This document shows, one piece after another, positions 23,284 through 32,160 of a stretch of DNA of 41,572 nt. Source of the DNA: Bacteroidales bacterium (GTDB lineage Bacteria; Bacteroidota; Bacteroidia; Bacteroidales; P3); the NCBI GenBank assembly GCA_017449975.1, contig JAFSYK010000078.1, forward strand, positions 1 through 41,572, read 5' to 3'. Each line of letters starts with the position of its first letter. Within the stretch, counting starts at the first letter, position 1. The position numbers and the translations under genes are program-made. The notes beneath the pieces are model-generated. The model did no database searches, was not told the origin of the DNA, and was given only the letters and a program-made list of their open reading frames with translations.

Positions 23284-25176
23284 ATGCGCTGGGAGTCTTT
23301 TGATATTGTTGTGGTCGGCGGTGGTCATGCCGGCGCCGAAGCCACTATGGCGGCGGCCCGCTTGGGCATGAAGACGCTGCTGATAACCCAGTCGCTGGAT
23401 GCCATCTGTCGTATGTCGTGCAATCCTGCCATGGGTGGCGTCGCCAAAGGGCAGATTGTTCGTGAGATTGACGCCTTGGGTGGCTTCTCCGGCATTGTGG
23501 CCGATCAGACGACGCTGCAGTTCCGTATGCTGAACCGCTCCAAGGGTCCGGCTATGTGGAGTCCGCGGGCACAGTGCGACAAGGATCAGTTTTCGAACAC
23601 CTGGCGTCGCCTGCTGGAGCAGACCCCCAACGTGTCGCTGTGGCAGGACGAGGTGGTGTCGCTGTTGATGGAGGGTAGCCGTGCCGCCGGTGTTCGCACC
23701 CGTCTGGGTGTCGAGGTTCCGGCCAGGGCAGTGGTCCTCACCAACGGCACCTTCCTGCGGGGACTCATTCATGTGGGTGACAATTCCTGGTCGGGTGGTC
23801 GGCTTTCCGAGTCGGCGGCCGACGGATTGTCGCAGCAGTTGTTGGAGATGGGCTTTGAGGTGGAGCGATTGAAAACGGGTACCCCGATGCGGGTCGATGG
23901 TCGTTCCATCCGTTTCGACAAGCTGCAGGAACAGCCCGGCGATACCGATCCGCAGAAGTTCTCGTTTCTCGATGCCACGCATCCCGTTACATCACAAATG
24001 CCATGTTACATGGCATATACGTCCCACGCAACCCATGAAATCCTGCGCACCGGCTTCGATCGTTCGCCGTTGTATACGGGTCGCATACAGGGTAGGGGAC
24101 CCCGCTATTGTCCCTCCATCGAGGATAAGATTGTGCGTTTTGCCGACAAGGATCGGCATCAGATTTTTGTCGAGCCGGAAGGACGTAATACGAACTCTTA
24201 TTATTTAAATGGCTTCTCTTCTTCGTTGCCGCTGGAGGTGCAGCTCGAGGCGCTGCATTCGATGGTGGGCTTCGAGGAGGCCCGCATCTTGAAGCCGGGA
24301 TATGCCATCGAGTACGACTATTTCCCGCCGACACAGCTGCGGTATACGTTGGAGACTTTGCGGGTCGAGAACCTCTACTTCGCTGGACAAATCAATGGTA
24401 CCACGGGCTACGAAGAGGCGGCCTGCCAGGGTTTGATGGCGGGTGCCAATGCCGCCTTCAAGCTGTTGGGACGTGAGCCTTTTGTGCTGACGCGTACCCA
24501 GGCCTATATCGGTGTGCTGATTGACGACCTGGTCAGCAAGGGGGTCGACGAGCCTTATCGAATGTTTACCTCCCGTGCGGAATACCGCACCCTGCTGCGA
24601 CAGGACAATGCTGATGAACGGCTCACGCCGCTGGCTTTTGAAAGGGGTCTGGTGTCGTCGGAGCGGATGGAACGTGTCGCAGCGAAGCGGGAAGCGGTGC
24701 AGCAATTGATTTCGGCAGTCGAGAAGGCGTCGGTTACGCCGGAAGAGGCCGACGAGATGCTGGCGCAAAAAGAGAGTGCCCCGTTGACACAGCGGACGCG
24801 CTTGGTCAATCTGCTGCTGCGTCCCGAGGTGTCGTTGGGCGATTTGCGGGCGATATCGGAACCGCTGGAAGATGCCGTGCAGCTGTTGCCGGAGGCTCTT
24901 CGTGATGAGGTCTGCGAGTCGGCCGAGATAGCGGTCAAATACCAGCGTTATATTGAAAAAGAGCAGGAGGTGGCAGGGCGTATCATGAAGTTCGAGAACC
25001 TGAAGCTGCCATCTGATATGGACTATTTTTCATTGACGGCCTTGTCGTATGAGTCGCGTGAAAAAATGTCGCGCCTCCGGCCGCAAACCATCGGTCAGGC
25101 ATCGCGCATCAGCGGGGTGTCGCCAGCCGATATCTCCGTGTTGATTGTCTATATGAATCATCGTACCGAATCATAG
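23284..25176 (+). CDS. mnmG: tRNA uridine-5-carboxymethylaminomethyl modification enzyme
   Basis: The 630-residue FAD enzyme works with MnmE to modify U34 of several tRNAs. The N-terminal dinucleotide motif VVGGGHAGAEA, the CRMSCNPAMGG segment, the two MnmG cysteine regions (including NGTTGYEEAACQG) and the C-terminal helical domain are all recognisable. Length is normal. MnmE is not in the window. The ATG at 23284 is immediately after the 60-bp duplication; no other start fits. A strong bidirectional terminator follows. Confidence 0.96.
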   Translation: MRWESFDIVVVGGGHAGAEATMAAARLGMKTLLITQSLDAICRMSCNPAMGGVAKGQIVREIDALGGFSGIVADQTTLQFRMLNRSKGPAMWSPRAQCDKDQFSNTWRRLLEQTPNVSLWQDEVVSLLMEGSRAAGVRTRLGVEVPARAVVLTNGTFLRGLIHVGDNSWSGGRLSESAADGLSQQLLEMGFEVERLKTGTPMRVDGRSIRFDKLQEQPGDTDPQKFSFLDATHPVTSQMPCYMAYTSHATHEILRTGFDRSPLYTGRIQGRGPRYCPSIEDKIVRFADKDRHQIFVEPEGRNTNSYYLNGFSSSLPLEVQLEALHSMVGFEEARILKPGYAIEYDYFPPTQLRYTLETLRVENLYFAGQINGTTGYEEAACQGLMAGANAAFKLLGREPFVLTRTQAYIGVLIDDLVSKGVDEPYRMFTSRAEYRTLLRQDNADERLTPLAFERGLVSSERMERVAAKREAVQQLISAVEKASVTPEEADEMLAQKESAPLTQRTRLVNLLLRPEVSLGDLRAISEPLEDAVQLLPEALRDEVCESAEIAVKYQRYIEKEQEVAGRIMKFENLKLPSDMDYFSLTALSYESREKMSRLRPQTIGQASRISGVSPADISVLIVYMNHRTES

Positions 25177-25197
25177 AACTGGGTCCGTATGAATGAT

Positions 25198-25233
25198 TTA
25201 AGGGCGATGTTTCTTGAGAAACATCGCCCTTAA
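25198..25233. terminator. Bidirectional terminator, 16-bp perfect stem
   Basis: TTAAGGGCGATGTTTC pairs fully with its complement across the loop TTGA. It lies between convergent mnmG and the WbqC-like gene, so it can serve both. Confidence 0.88.
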
Positions 25234-25259
25234 ATATTTTGTTCTATGTATTTTATGAT

Positions 25260-25874
25260 TTAGCAGACGAGGTAGTCCTTGGCTTCCGGCCCCATGTTGA
25301 AAAGAAGGTCGAGAATGCTCAGATTGGGTTGGAAAGGATACTTGGTATCAAATACTTGGTAGTATTTTTTCTCCTTGTAGGGGATAGTTTCGGGGTGGTA
25401 TCGGAAATCGGTGTCTTGCTGGGTGGGGGCATCGAATTGCTCGGAGTATTTCAGCTCACAATCCATCTTCAACCATCTTAGAACAAGAGATATGAGGGCT
25501 TCGTTGAGTTCTATTAGCCGTTCGTGGCGCTGCATCAAAATGGACTCTAAAGCGTCGCGGTAGTAGAGGAAATAGGGCGAGGCGTTGTAGGCTGATACGA
25601 TAGCACGCCAATGTCGTACATTCCAGGCTTCGCTGTAGCTGATTGCTATGTCGCGGGTCAGCGTGTGGTTTCCGTTGGGTTTGACGACGGGTACAGAGAG
25701 CAACTGCACGCCGTTGGCGGTCAGGATATAGGTGCGGTTACGCAGCGTTTGTTTGGGGTAACTCTCCCATTGTTCCACCACCGCCTGTTTGTGGTGACAC
25801 AGCAATTGGAAATAGGCGATAGGGGGGAGGTAGGCTGTGGGAAGCAGCAGGTTGGGGGTCTTGGCTGCCATCAT
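25260..25874 (-). CDS. WbqC-like family protein
   Basis: The 204-residue protein matches the WbqC family (N-terminal LLPTAYLPPIAYFQLLCHHKQAVVE, then W and Y-rich segments YPKQTLRNRTYI and SYSEAWNVRHWRAIVSAY). Relatives occur in O-antigen and polysaccharide loci, but the reaction is not established. No membrane span or signal was seen. It overlaps the preceding gene by four bases (ATGA). The minus-strand unit of two genes ends at the bidirectional terminator. Confidence 0.8.
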   Translation of the reverse strand: MMAAKTPNLLLPTAYLPPIAYFQLLCHHKQAVVEQWESYPKQTLRNRTYILTANGVQLLSVPVVKPNGNHTLTRDIAISYSEAWNVRHWRAIVSAYNASPYFLYYRDALESILMQRHERLIELNEALISLVLRWLKMDCELKYSEQFDAPTQQDTDFRYHPETIPYKEKKYYQVFDTKYPFQPNLSILDLLFNMGPEAKDYLVC

Positions 25875-26278
25875 TTGCCAAAGAGAATCGAGATCAATTC
25901 CTCGTTGTCGAAATAGAAGTCGATATTGCCTTCGTTGAAGCTGATGCGGCGCTCACCCCAGGCCTCGACGTCGATGTCCTGCTCGTAGTAGTGGTTGTCC
26001 ACCATCAGTCGCACCACCTCTTTCTCCGACAGGTCGAATACTTTGGTTCCCAGTAAGGTGCTGTCGGGTTCGGCGATGTCGATGCAGGAGAGAATGGGGT
26101 TCTCTCCTTCGAAGAAAAGGGAGATGTCGCCGTAGTGCAGAACGGTAGTAGTCTCGTCCGAGGCGTTGTCAATGGTTTCCACATCGTCGGCTTCGCCCCA
26201 GAGTTCAACCACTTGCTCAACAGGCATGTCGAATAGTAAGTCGCCAAGACCTTTTTTGATGTTTATTGTGAGGTCCAT
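25871..26278 (-). CDS. Hypothetical acidic protein upstream of WbqC-like gene
   Basis: The 135-residue protein is acidic (many Asp and Glu) with alternating beta strands: LTINIKKGLGDLLFDMPVEQVVELWG, then LHYGDISLFFEGE and NIDFYFDNEELISILFGK. This form resembles a small immunity- or SMI1-like fold but no family is recognised. The start at 26278 (MDLTINIKKG) was chosen because the frame upstream is rich in rare-looking hydrophobic residues. A -7 box is at 26322-26329. It is translationally coupled to the WbqC-like gene. Confidence 0.65.
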   Translation of the reverse strand: MDLTINIKKGLGDLLFDMPVEQVVELWGEADDVETIDNASDETTTVLHYGDISLFFEGENPILSCIDIAEPDSTLLGTKVFDLSEKEVVRLMVDNHYYEQDIDVEAWGERRISFNEGNIDFYFDNEELISILFGK

Positions 26279-26321
26279 ATTAATGGGAGTTTTAATGGTG
26301 AAAACTTCTATAATCTTGAAA

Positions 26322-26329
26322 CAAAGATA
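26322..26329 (-). promoter_or_regulatory. -7 box (TATCTTTG) for the WbqC-like unit
   Basis: Exact TAnnTTTG match on the minus strand; leader of about 37 nt to the ATG at 26278. Confidence 0.55.
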
Positions 26330-26515
26330 CAAATATTATTCAAGATACCCGTTACGTAGTTTCATTAGAGAATAAATCCGACATACTCGAATATCTTTGG
26401 CATGATTGGCAGTGTTAATAACTATGCAAATATACACACTTTGATGAAATTATCAAAATAATTGTTCATGAAATGCTTTCACAATTTTTTCTGTCGGTTG
26501 GCGTTATTTTGATAC

Positions 26516-27988
26516 ATGATAGCGTTTAATGAAATAACAGCCGACGTGAGGGCGGAGCTGCAGGCGGTGACGTTCCGCACAGGATTGCGGAACTGCAACT
26601 TCACTTTCGCCAACCTGGTGGGCTGGCAGCCTGAGTTTGACACGCGCTACTGTATCCTCGACGGTGCTCTTGTATTGCGCCACTGCTTCGACGGGCAGAT
26701 GGCCTACTTGATCAATTTTGACAATCGCAATAAGGATTCCGAAAAACAGAATTCGCTATGCGCTATCCATCTCGTTGACAAGCTGCGGGAGGATGCCGCC
26801 TCGCGGGGCGAGGACCTGCTGGTGATGGGGCTGGAGGACGACCGCGCACAGGCGTTGCATTCCTGCTTCCCAGGCATCTCCACCGTCACCCCCAAACGTA
26901 GCAGCTACGACTACCTCTATTTGCGGGAGGATTTGGAACATCTTGCGGGTAAGCACTTGAAAGCCAAACGGAACCACTGTAACCGTTTTGTCGAGGAACA
27001 CCCCGATTACGAATATTGTGCCATCACCCCCGACCTCTTCGACGACTGTCTGGCACTGGCCGACCACTGGAGCGAGGCGTCGGAGCACGAGAACCCCTCC
27101 TACGGCGACAGCCTATCCGCCGAGAAACGCGTCTTGCGTCGTTTCTTCGACAACTGGCAGAAGCTTGATATGCAGGGGGGTGCCATCTTCATCAAAGAAT
27201 CCACAGACAGTTCATCTGTCACAGATAACAAGTCTCATAAAAGACTCGTTGCCTTCACGTTGGGTGCTCCTGTGACCCCGGACACCTTCGACATCTGTAT
27301 TGAGAAGGCCGACCGCAGTGTCAACGGTGCGTTCAATATCATCAACCAGCAGTTTGCCAAGCATTTACCGGAACAATACCGCTACATCAACCGTGAGGAA
27401 GATATGGGCTTGGTAGGCTTGCGGAAAGCCAAGCTATCCTATCATCCCCACCAGTTGCTTTCGTTCAACGTCCTTACTATCAGTACTACACGACTTGTCC
27501 GCTGCACCCCGTCCGACAGTGAAGAGTCCATCGACTGGATTACACGACAGTATGGTTTCGATAGGGGAGAGGTGTCGTCGTGGGTGCGTACCCTGCACTT
27601 CAACTGGCCTATGAGCGTGAAAGCCATAGACATGGAAGGTCGTACGGTGGGGCTGCTCAATATGAGTGACTACCGTGTCGAGGAGGAGACGGAGCAGATT
27701 TTGAACGACAAGCCTGAACTGGTGGCTGCGCTGGGGCGGCTGCGGTCCATTGCCGTCTTCTCGTTCATCGTTGCCGAGAAGTACCGACACACTCGCCTCA
27801 ACTATCAGATGCTGATGGAGATATGGTCCGAATTGCAGTCGTATGACTTTATCTTCGTCCCCGTGATGCACCGCCTGCAGACCCACCACTACTGGCAGCG
27901 CTGGGGCGCCCGCGAGTTCTACCGCGACGCCCAGTCGGTCTATTATCTCATCCCCCTCAGCGAGGCAGCGAAAAGATTGCAATTATGA
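26516..27988 (+). CDS. DUF2156-type LPG-synthase domain fused to a GNAT domain
   Basis: The 490-residue protein has an N-terminal DUF2156 domain (about 1-310), the soluble catalytic part of lysylphosphatidylglycerol synthase-like proteins: KHLKAKRNHCNRF and YINREEDMGLVGLRKAKLSYHP are its clearest motifs. Residues about 320-490 form a second, GNAT-like acyltransferase domain. No membrane helices are seen. An odd Ser/Thr/Lys-rich linker of about 15 residues (KESTDSSSVTDNKSHKR, DNA 27195-27245) interrupts a strand of the first domain. The substrate is unknown. TTATTTTG lies just upstream (26504-26511), close enough to give a nearly leaderless message. Confidence 0.8.
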   Translation: MIAFNEITADVRAELQAVTFRTGLRNCNFTFANLVGWQPEFDTRYCILDGALVLRHCFDGQMAYLINFDNRNKDSEKQNSLCAIHLVDKLREDAASRGEDLLVMGLEDDRAQALHSCFPGISTVTPKRSSYDYLYLREDLEHLAGKHLKAKRNHCNRFVEEHPDYEYCAITPDLFDDCLALADHWSEASEHENPSYGDSLSAEKRVLRRFFDNWQKLDMQGGAIFIKESTDSSSVTDNKSHKRLVAFTLGAPVTPDTFDICIEKADRSVNGAFNIINQQFAKHLPEQYRYINREEDMGLVGLRKAKLSYHPHQLLSFNVLTISTTRLVRCTPSDSEESIDWITRQYGFDRGEVSSWVRTLHFNWPMSVKAIDMEGRTVGLLNMSDYRVEEETEQILNDKPELVAALGRLRSIAVFSFIVAEKYRHTRLNYQMLMEIWSELQSYDFIFVPVMHRLQTHHYWQRWGAREFYRDAQSVYYLIPLSEAAKRLQL

Positions 27989-28152
27989 TACTTACCTTCC
28001 GCATTGCTGGTGCCTGTGGAAGCACGGCACGGTTGATGATGCAATAAAACAGACAGAACAACGTTACTTATAAAAACAATTAAACCCGACGCATATCGAA
28101 GAAAACAATACTTGCCGATTAACCTTATTTATTCACTCAAAAATAAATCGTC

Positions 28153-28887
28153 ATGAAAGTATTGTTTCGAGGCATCGAATATGTTCTCCGTTGCGCTGTC
28201 CAAACATCCACAGGATGTTTCTTCATGCTTTGCGTTTTCCAGTGGTCATTCCTTGCCGGACCGGCCTATTCGCAAGAACGGGACGGTGGAGCGGCGGACA
28301 ATCACAAGTTGCTTTATGGTCTTCATCTGGGGTTTACCGAAAATCAGGTCGACCTTTACTACACCCAGAGTGGCACGGCGCACGCCTTGGAGGAGGGCAA
28401 CCACTCGTTCTACGTGCCCGGTTTTCGTATCGCTGTGATGGGTGAAGTCTCGTTGAGTCGCTATTTCAGCTTGCGCGCCATGCCGGGGATATCGCTTTTC
28501 ATCAGTCGCTGGGAACCAAGAGATGTTTCCGTAACAGCCATGCTATTAGATGACTACAAGGTGGAAAGCGTTTGCGGCGAGTTGCCTGTCGATGTCAAGT
28601 TCTGCGCATTCCGCATCAATAAACTGGAGCCTTACGTCGCCGTTGGACTCAACTACCGTTATGATTTCTCCACGCTACGTAACGGCAGTGAGTACATCCA
28701 CCCGCTGAACGCACACGACCTGCGCTACACTTACGGGCTGGGAGTGGATTGGTATACGCGCTATCTCAAGATTGGTTTTGAGTTCAAAGCCAGCCACGGA
28801 CTCTTCTCGCCCGGCACCGGTGGCAATGACCCATTCTATTTCCACAACAGCTCGTCCATCTGCTTTGGTATCAACATCGAGGCATAG
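28153..28887 (+). CDS. PorT/SprT-type outer-membrane protein of the T9SS
   Basis: The 244-residue protein has a long signal-like N terminus (hydrophobic to PAYSQ near residue 41) and then a beta barrel of alternating hydrophobic strands. The pattern YGLHLGFTENQ, VPGFRIAVMGEVSLSRYFSLRAMPGISLF, LEPYVAVGLNYRYDF and LRYTYGLGVDWYTRYLKIGFEFKAS fits the PorT (SprT) family, which is needed for type IX secretion and gliding. A palindrome in the signal-peptide coding region (28202-28220) gives the residues TSTGCF. Length matches the family. Confidence 0.8.
   Translation: MKVLFRGIEYVLRCAVQTSTGCFFMLCVFQWSFLAGPAYSQERDGGAADNHKLLYGLHLGFTENQVDLYYTQSGTAHALEEGNHSFYVPGFRIAVMGEVSLSRYFSLRAMPGISLFISRWEPRDVSVTAMLLDDYKVESVCGELPVDVKFCAFRINKLEPYVAVGLNYRYDFSTLRNGSEYIHPLNAHDLRYTYGLGVDWYTRYLKIGFEFKASHGLFSPGTGGNDPFYFHNSSSICFGINIEA
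28202..28220. repeat. TCC-ACA-GGA core palindrome in porT-like gene
   Basis: AAACATCC-ACA-GGATGTTT, 8-bp arms and a 3-base loop. The same layout occurs at 34637-34655 and 35140-35160. Confidence 0.7.
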
Positions 28888-28942
28888 TCTATGCGTCATT
28901 TCGTTCCCCGCTTTGCTAACGAATCAATAACACTTACCCCCT

Positions 28943-29341
28943 ATGGATACACAATCTCTTTTGGATTTTTTTCAGCACGATGAGTTTGCCCGGCAGAACG
29001 GTATAGAAATCGTGGAAGTCTGCGATGGATATGCCCGTACGCAGGTGAGCATCACACCGCGACATCTGAATGCCGCCGGCGTCGTGCAGGGAGGACTGCT
29101 TTTCACGTTGGCGGATCTGGCTTTTGCCGCCGCCACCAACAGTCACGGCAGCCTTACCGTCACCACCACCGCCAATATCACCTTCCTTCACGGGGCCAGC
29201 GCCGGCGTCATCACCGCCGAGGCGCACGAATTGCTTGACCACCGTCGGGTGCCGTTCTGTGAGGTGCGCATCACCGATGCGGACGGCCGTTTTCTCGCCC
29301 TCTTCACCGCCAGCGGCTACCGCACAGACAACCGTCTGTGA
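28943..29341 (+). CDS. PaaI-family hotdog thioesterase
   Basis: The 132-residue protein has a hotdog fold pattern: LNAAGVVQGGLLFTLADLAFAAATNSHG is the central helix with the HGG-like turn (QGGLLFTLAD; the usual His is replaced by Gln), followed by TTTANITFLHGASAG. PaaI-type enzymes hydrolyse acyl- or phenylacetyl-CoA thioesters as tetramers in the cytosol. There is no pathway context; it lies between PorT and a small secreted protein gene, with 55-66 bp gaps. Substrate unknown. Confidence 0.85.
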   Translation: MDTQSLLDFFQHDEFARQNGIEIVEVCDGYARTQVSITPRHLNAAGVVQGGLLFTLADLAFAAATNSHGSLTVTTTANITFLHGASAGVITAEAHELLDHRRVPFCEVRITDADGRFLALFTASGYRTDNRL

Positions 29342-29407
29342 AGGTGGAAATAACAGTTTGAACAATAATTGTGTTGCTGTGACGTTATTATAGGCAAAAA
29401 CAATTAG

Positions 29408-29776
29408 GTGAACACCCGGTTGGCATACAGATTGATGTTGCTGCTCTGCTTGACGGTGTGGCAGACATCGGCCGTTGTGGCTATGGACACTCCTCGTCAG
29501 GAGTCAGCGGGTGTTTTGTCCCCCAGCACGATTGAACGTACTGACGACTGGCCACAGTGGCAGGATGTTGGCATGTGTGATGTGCTTGCCGTCACGGGTG
29601 GCAGCACGCTGACACCGCCGACCTCGGTACGGGTGGTGCAAGACAGCCCGGTGGGCACCGTCACCACAGCGCAAGCCGCACAATCTCGGTGTTATAGTGT
29701 AAAAAGGTTGTCGGCATACTGCCATCACCACTTGGTCGATGGCTATATATATCTGATACACTGTCTCAGACTCTGA
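29408..29776 (+). CDS. Small putative secreted protein, unknown
   Basis: The 122-residue frame starts at GTG 29408 and has a convincing signal peptide (RLAYRLMLLLCLTVWQTSAVVAM). The rest has few features; it ends with a conserved-looking HHHLVDGYIYLIHCLRL. No family was recognised. It lies 66 bp behind the thioesterase gene. The frame is open for its whole length and the signal is good, but there is no second line of evidence, so it may be an untranslated region. Confidence 0.45.
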   Translation: MNTRLAYRLMLLLCLTVWQTSAVVAMDTPRQESAGVLSPSTIERTDDWPQWQDVGMCDVLAVTGGSTLTPPTSVRVVQDSPVGTVTTAQAAQSRCYSVKRLSAYCHHHLVDGYIYLIHCLRL

Positions 29777-29905
29777 TTCCACGTTTTTTCTTGTTTGAAT
29801 GCCCGATTGTATGATTGCTTGAGTGGTTGATATGCTATGAACTCAAGTATTCAGGCATTTGCGCATTCTCATATTCACTATTTTATTACTTAAAAATGAC
29901 AAAGC

Positions 29906-30430
29906 GTGGAATACATAAACAAATCGATTTATTCCCGACCTGAGATCCGTCGCACATTGTTGCCACTTTGGTCGGCGTGGGCGCTGACGGCTGTCGGCGC
30001 GGTATGCGGAGTGATATACTATGTCAAAGGTGATATGTCCGCAGGAACTTCTTCCGCACTTCTCAGCGGTATGTTCATAGGTGTGTGTGCGCTGCTTACA
30101 GTGTTATGTTACTGGCTGTTTGGTGATTCACGACGTCCTTGGCATTGTGGATTGCATGCAGTGCTCGAACCCACCTTGGCCTATTATGCGCTGTCGTCTG
30201 AAGCACAGATTGTTGCCGCATTGGAGGCGGGTGACGAACAGGCATTGGAGGCCGTGAAACGTCAGGCCAAACCCGAACTGGCATTGATACGCTACAGCGA
30301 CAAGGAAGAGCGTGTTTTCTACTCGCAGTTGACGCGTGTTGAAGGAAATCGCTACATTCCGCTCACTGAAATATTTGTGAATGGTGGTAAAAACGCTGTT
30401 CCATCTACTGATAACATGTTAAAACCTTAA
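29906..30430 (+). CDS. Membrane protein with cytosolic tail, related to next gene
   Basis: The 174-residue protein has two membrane helices (about 18-38 and 50-72) and a soluble C-terminal part. The tail contains ALIRYSDKEERVFYSQLTRVEGNRYIPLTEIFV, which lines up with a segment of the next protein. Start GTG 29906 is the first suitable codon in frame. No family was recognised. It is 11 bp from the next gene, so both are probably on one message. Confidence 0.65.
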   Translation: MEYINKSIYSRPEIRRTLLPLWSAWALTAVGAVCGVIYYVKGDMSAGTSSALLSGMFIGVCALLTVLCYWLFGDSRRPWHCGLHAVLEPTLAYYALSSEAQIVAALEAGDEQALEAVKRQAKPELALIRYSDKEERVFYSQLTRVEGNRYIPLTEIFVNGGKNAVPSTDNMLKP

Positions 30431-30441
30431 ATAGTAAAACC

Positions 30442-30972
30442 ATGGGAAAATACCAAACCATAGATGAATATGTCGCCGCTGAGATGGGCGACAAGATTGT
30501 TAAAAAATCCAGATCGCCTTTGTTGGGTCTGCTTATTCTTTTTGCAGGCATAGGTCTGATTGTCCTGCTGTGTAAAATGCCGATGGGCGACATATTACAG
30601 TCAGTATGTCTCACTTTTGGCATGATAGGTGCCGTGTTGGGCATTATCCTGACAGGAATGTGCCTTACAAAAGCCCTTGGTTACTACGTCTACAACCCCA
30701 CCCACAGTCGTATGAAACAGTGCAAATGCTATCTTGGTGGCGATGGCTATAAGCTTTGTCTCGAAGCTATTGGTTCTAATAATTTCGCTACGCTCGGAGC
30801 ACTACAGCCCGTCACCAGCTCCAACAGCGCATTGAGCATTCTTTATAGTCGCGACCATGCCGTCGCCTTGCTTCAGGCCGGACGCTACGACAGTGGACAG
30901 TTTGAACCCGAGACACCTGTTGTCTGCCTCGTCGGCACCGATGTGACGCACGTCCAGGCACTTTGCAGGTAG
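30442..30972 (+). CDS. Membrane protein, likely paralogue of preceding gene
   Basis: The 176-residue protein has two membrane helices (about 26-46 and 55-75) and a soluble C-terminal part with SALSILYSRDHAVALLQAGRYDSGQFEPETPVVCL. The order of parts, the length and this segment resemble the preceding protein, so the two likely arose by duplication. No family was recognised. A strong terminator follows at once. Confidence 0.7.
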   Translation: MGKYQTIDEYVAAEMGDKIVKKSRSPLLGLLILFAGIGLIVLLCKMPMGDILQSVCLTFGMIGAVLGIILTGMCLTKALGYYVYNPTHSRMKQCKCYLGGDGYKLCLEAIGSNNFATLGALQPVTSSNSALSILYSRDHAVALLQAGRYDSGQFEPETPVVCLVGTDVTHVQALCR

Positions 30973-30985
30973 TGTCAAAAGACGA

Positions 30986-31020
30986 GGGCGGGATTTCCTA
31001 AAAGGGAATCCCGCCCTTTG
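30986..31020. terminator. Terminator between convergent genes
   Basis: GGGCGGGATTTCC pairs with GGGAATCCCGCCC around TAAAA. It is followed by TTTG. It ends the membrane-pair transcript and can also serve the leftward phosphoesterase gene. Confidence 0.8.
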
Positions 31021-31050
31021 TTTCAAGCCTTGTCCTTCTGGCAATTATTT

Positions 31051-32160
31051 TTATTTAACACCCATGTTCTCAATATGTAGCACCAGGTATTCCGAGCGGG
31101 TGCCGATACGGATTTTCGGACCCCAGATACCCAGGCCGGAGCTGATGTAATAATGCGTGTTGCCACGCTGGTGGTGGCCCCAGGATTTCTCGTAGAGGGC
31201 GTCCGTTATCCATGACAGCGGCCACACCTGGCCGCGGTGGGTATGTCCGCTGAACTGGAAGTCGATGCCGGCGGCTTCCGCCTCCTCGAGGTGGTAAGGC
31301 TGATGGTCAAGGAGAATGGAGAGATGGCTATCCTGAATGTCGAATTTTTCTTTCAACTCTTTTAGAACAAGCCGATTGGGATATGTTCTATCGTTGCGGC
31401 CAATGATGTCCAGCCCCTTGCAGTGCGCCACGGAATCTTTCAGCAGTACGATGTCGGCGGCAGCAAAGAACCGCTCAGCCTGATCCACATGGCTGTAGTA
31501 CTCGTGGTTGCCGAGCACCGCCCACACAGGCGCCTCGATGCGACGGATTTCTTCGGCATAGTTGCCCTGCAGCACAGGACGAATGCTCATGTCGATGATG
31601 TCGCCGCAGAGCAGCACCACATCGGGCTTTTCGGCATTGATAAGATCCACCCAGCGTGACAGTTCCGCTTTGCGGTTGTGATAGCCGAGGTGCAGGTCGC
31701 TGGCCATCACGATAGTCAACGGCTTCTCCAGCGGTTTGTCGGTGACGAGGGTTATCTCCTCGCGGAATTTGTGGTGGTAGTGGAAGCCACCTATTGTCAG
31801 TATAACTGCCACAATACCAATGACAATAAACAAACCGATTGCGCTGTCGGTAAGGGTAAATAATGATTTGCTCCTACAGAAAAGCAGAGAGGCGAGGTCG
31901 GACACCGCAAACAGCAGCAGTAGGTAGAGGAAGGCAATCAGCCAGGTGTTGCCCACCTCATAGACCACCGTGGCCACGCCGACGGGCAGCCGTTCCATCA
32001 CGAAGAATCCCACGAAGAAAGTGGCCATCCACAGCACGAAAACGCTCAACGCCACCCATTTCCAAACTCCCGGCGCCAGCTTCCACAGGTGCCAGCCGAC
32101 ATATCCCGCCAGCAATGCCGCCGCCGTCAGAATGATTACTATGGCTATCGCTGGCTTCAT
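31051..32160 (-). CDS. Membrane-anchored metallophosphoesterase
   Basis: The 369-residue protein has four or five N-terminal membrane helices (residues 1-135), followed by a calcineurin-like phosphoesterase domain: SDLHLGYHN, CGDIIDMS, LGNHEYY and FSGHTHRGQVWPL are the metal-site motifs. The form resembles YkuE/LpxG-type membrane phosphoesterases that act on lipids or nucleotides. The substrate cannot be told. Its ATG overlaps the stop codon of the hydrolase gene upstream (ATGA), so it belongs to the same unit. Confidence 0.88.
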   Translation of the reverse strand: MKPAIAIVIILTAAALLAGYVGWHLWKLAPGVWKWVALSVFVLWMATFFVGFFVMERLPVGVATVVYEVGNTWLIAFLYLLLLFAVSDLASLLFCRSKSLFTLTDSAIGLFIVIGIVAVILTIGGFHYHHKFREEITLVTDKPLEKPLTIVMASDLHLGYHNRKAELSRWVDLINAEKPDVVLLCGDIIDMSIRPVLQGNYAEEIRRIEAPVWAVLGNHEYYSHVDQAERFFAAADIVLLKDSVAHCKGLDIIGRNDRTYPNRLVLKELKEKFDIQDSHLSILLDHQPYHLEEAEAAGIDFQFSGHTHRGQVWPLSWITDALYEKSWGHHQRGNTHYYISSGLGIWGPKIRIGTRSEYLVLHIENMGVK

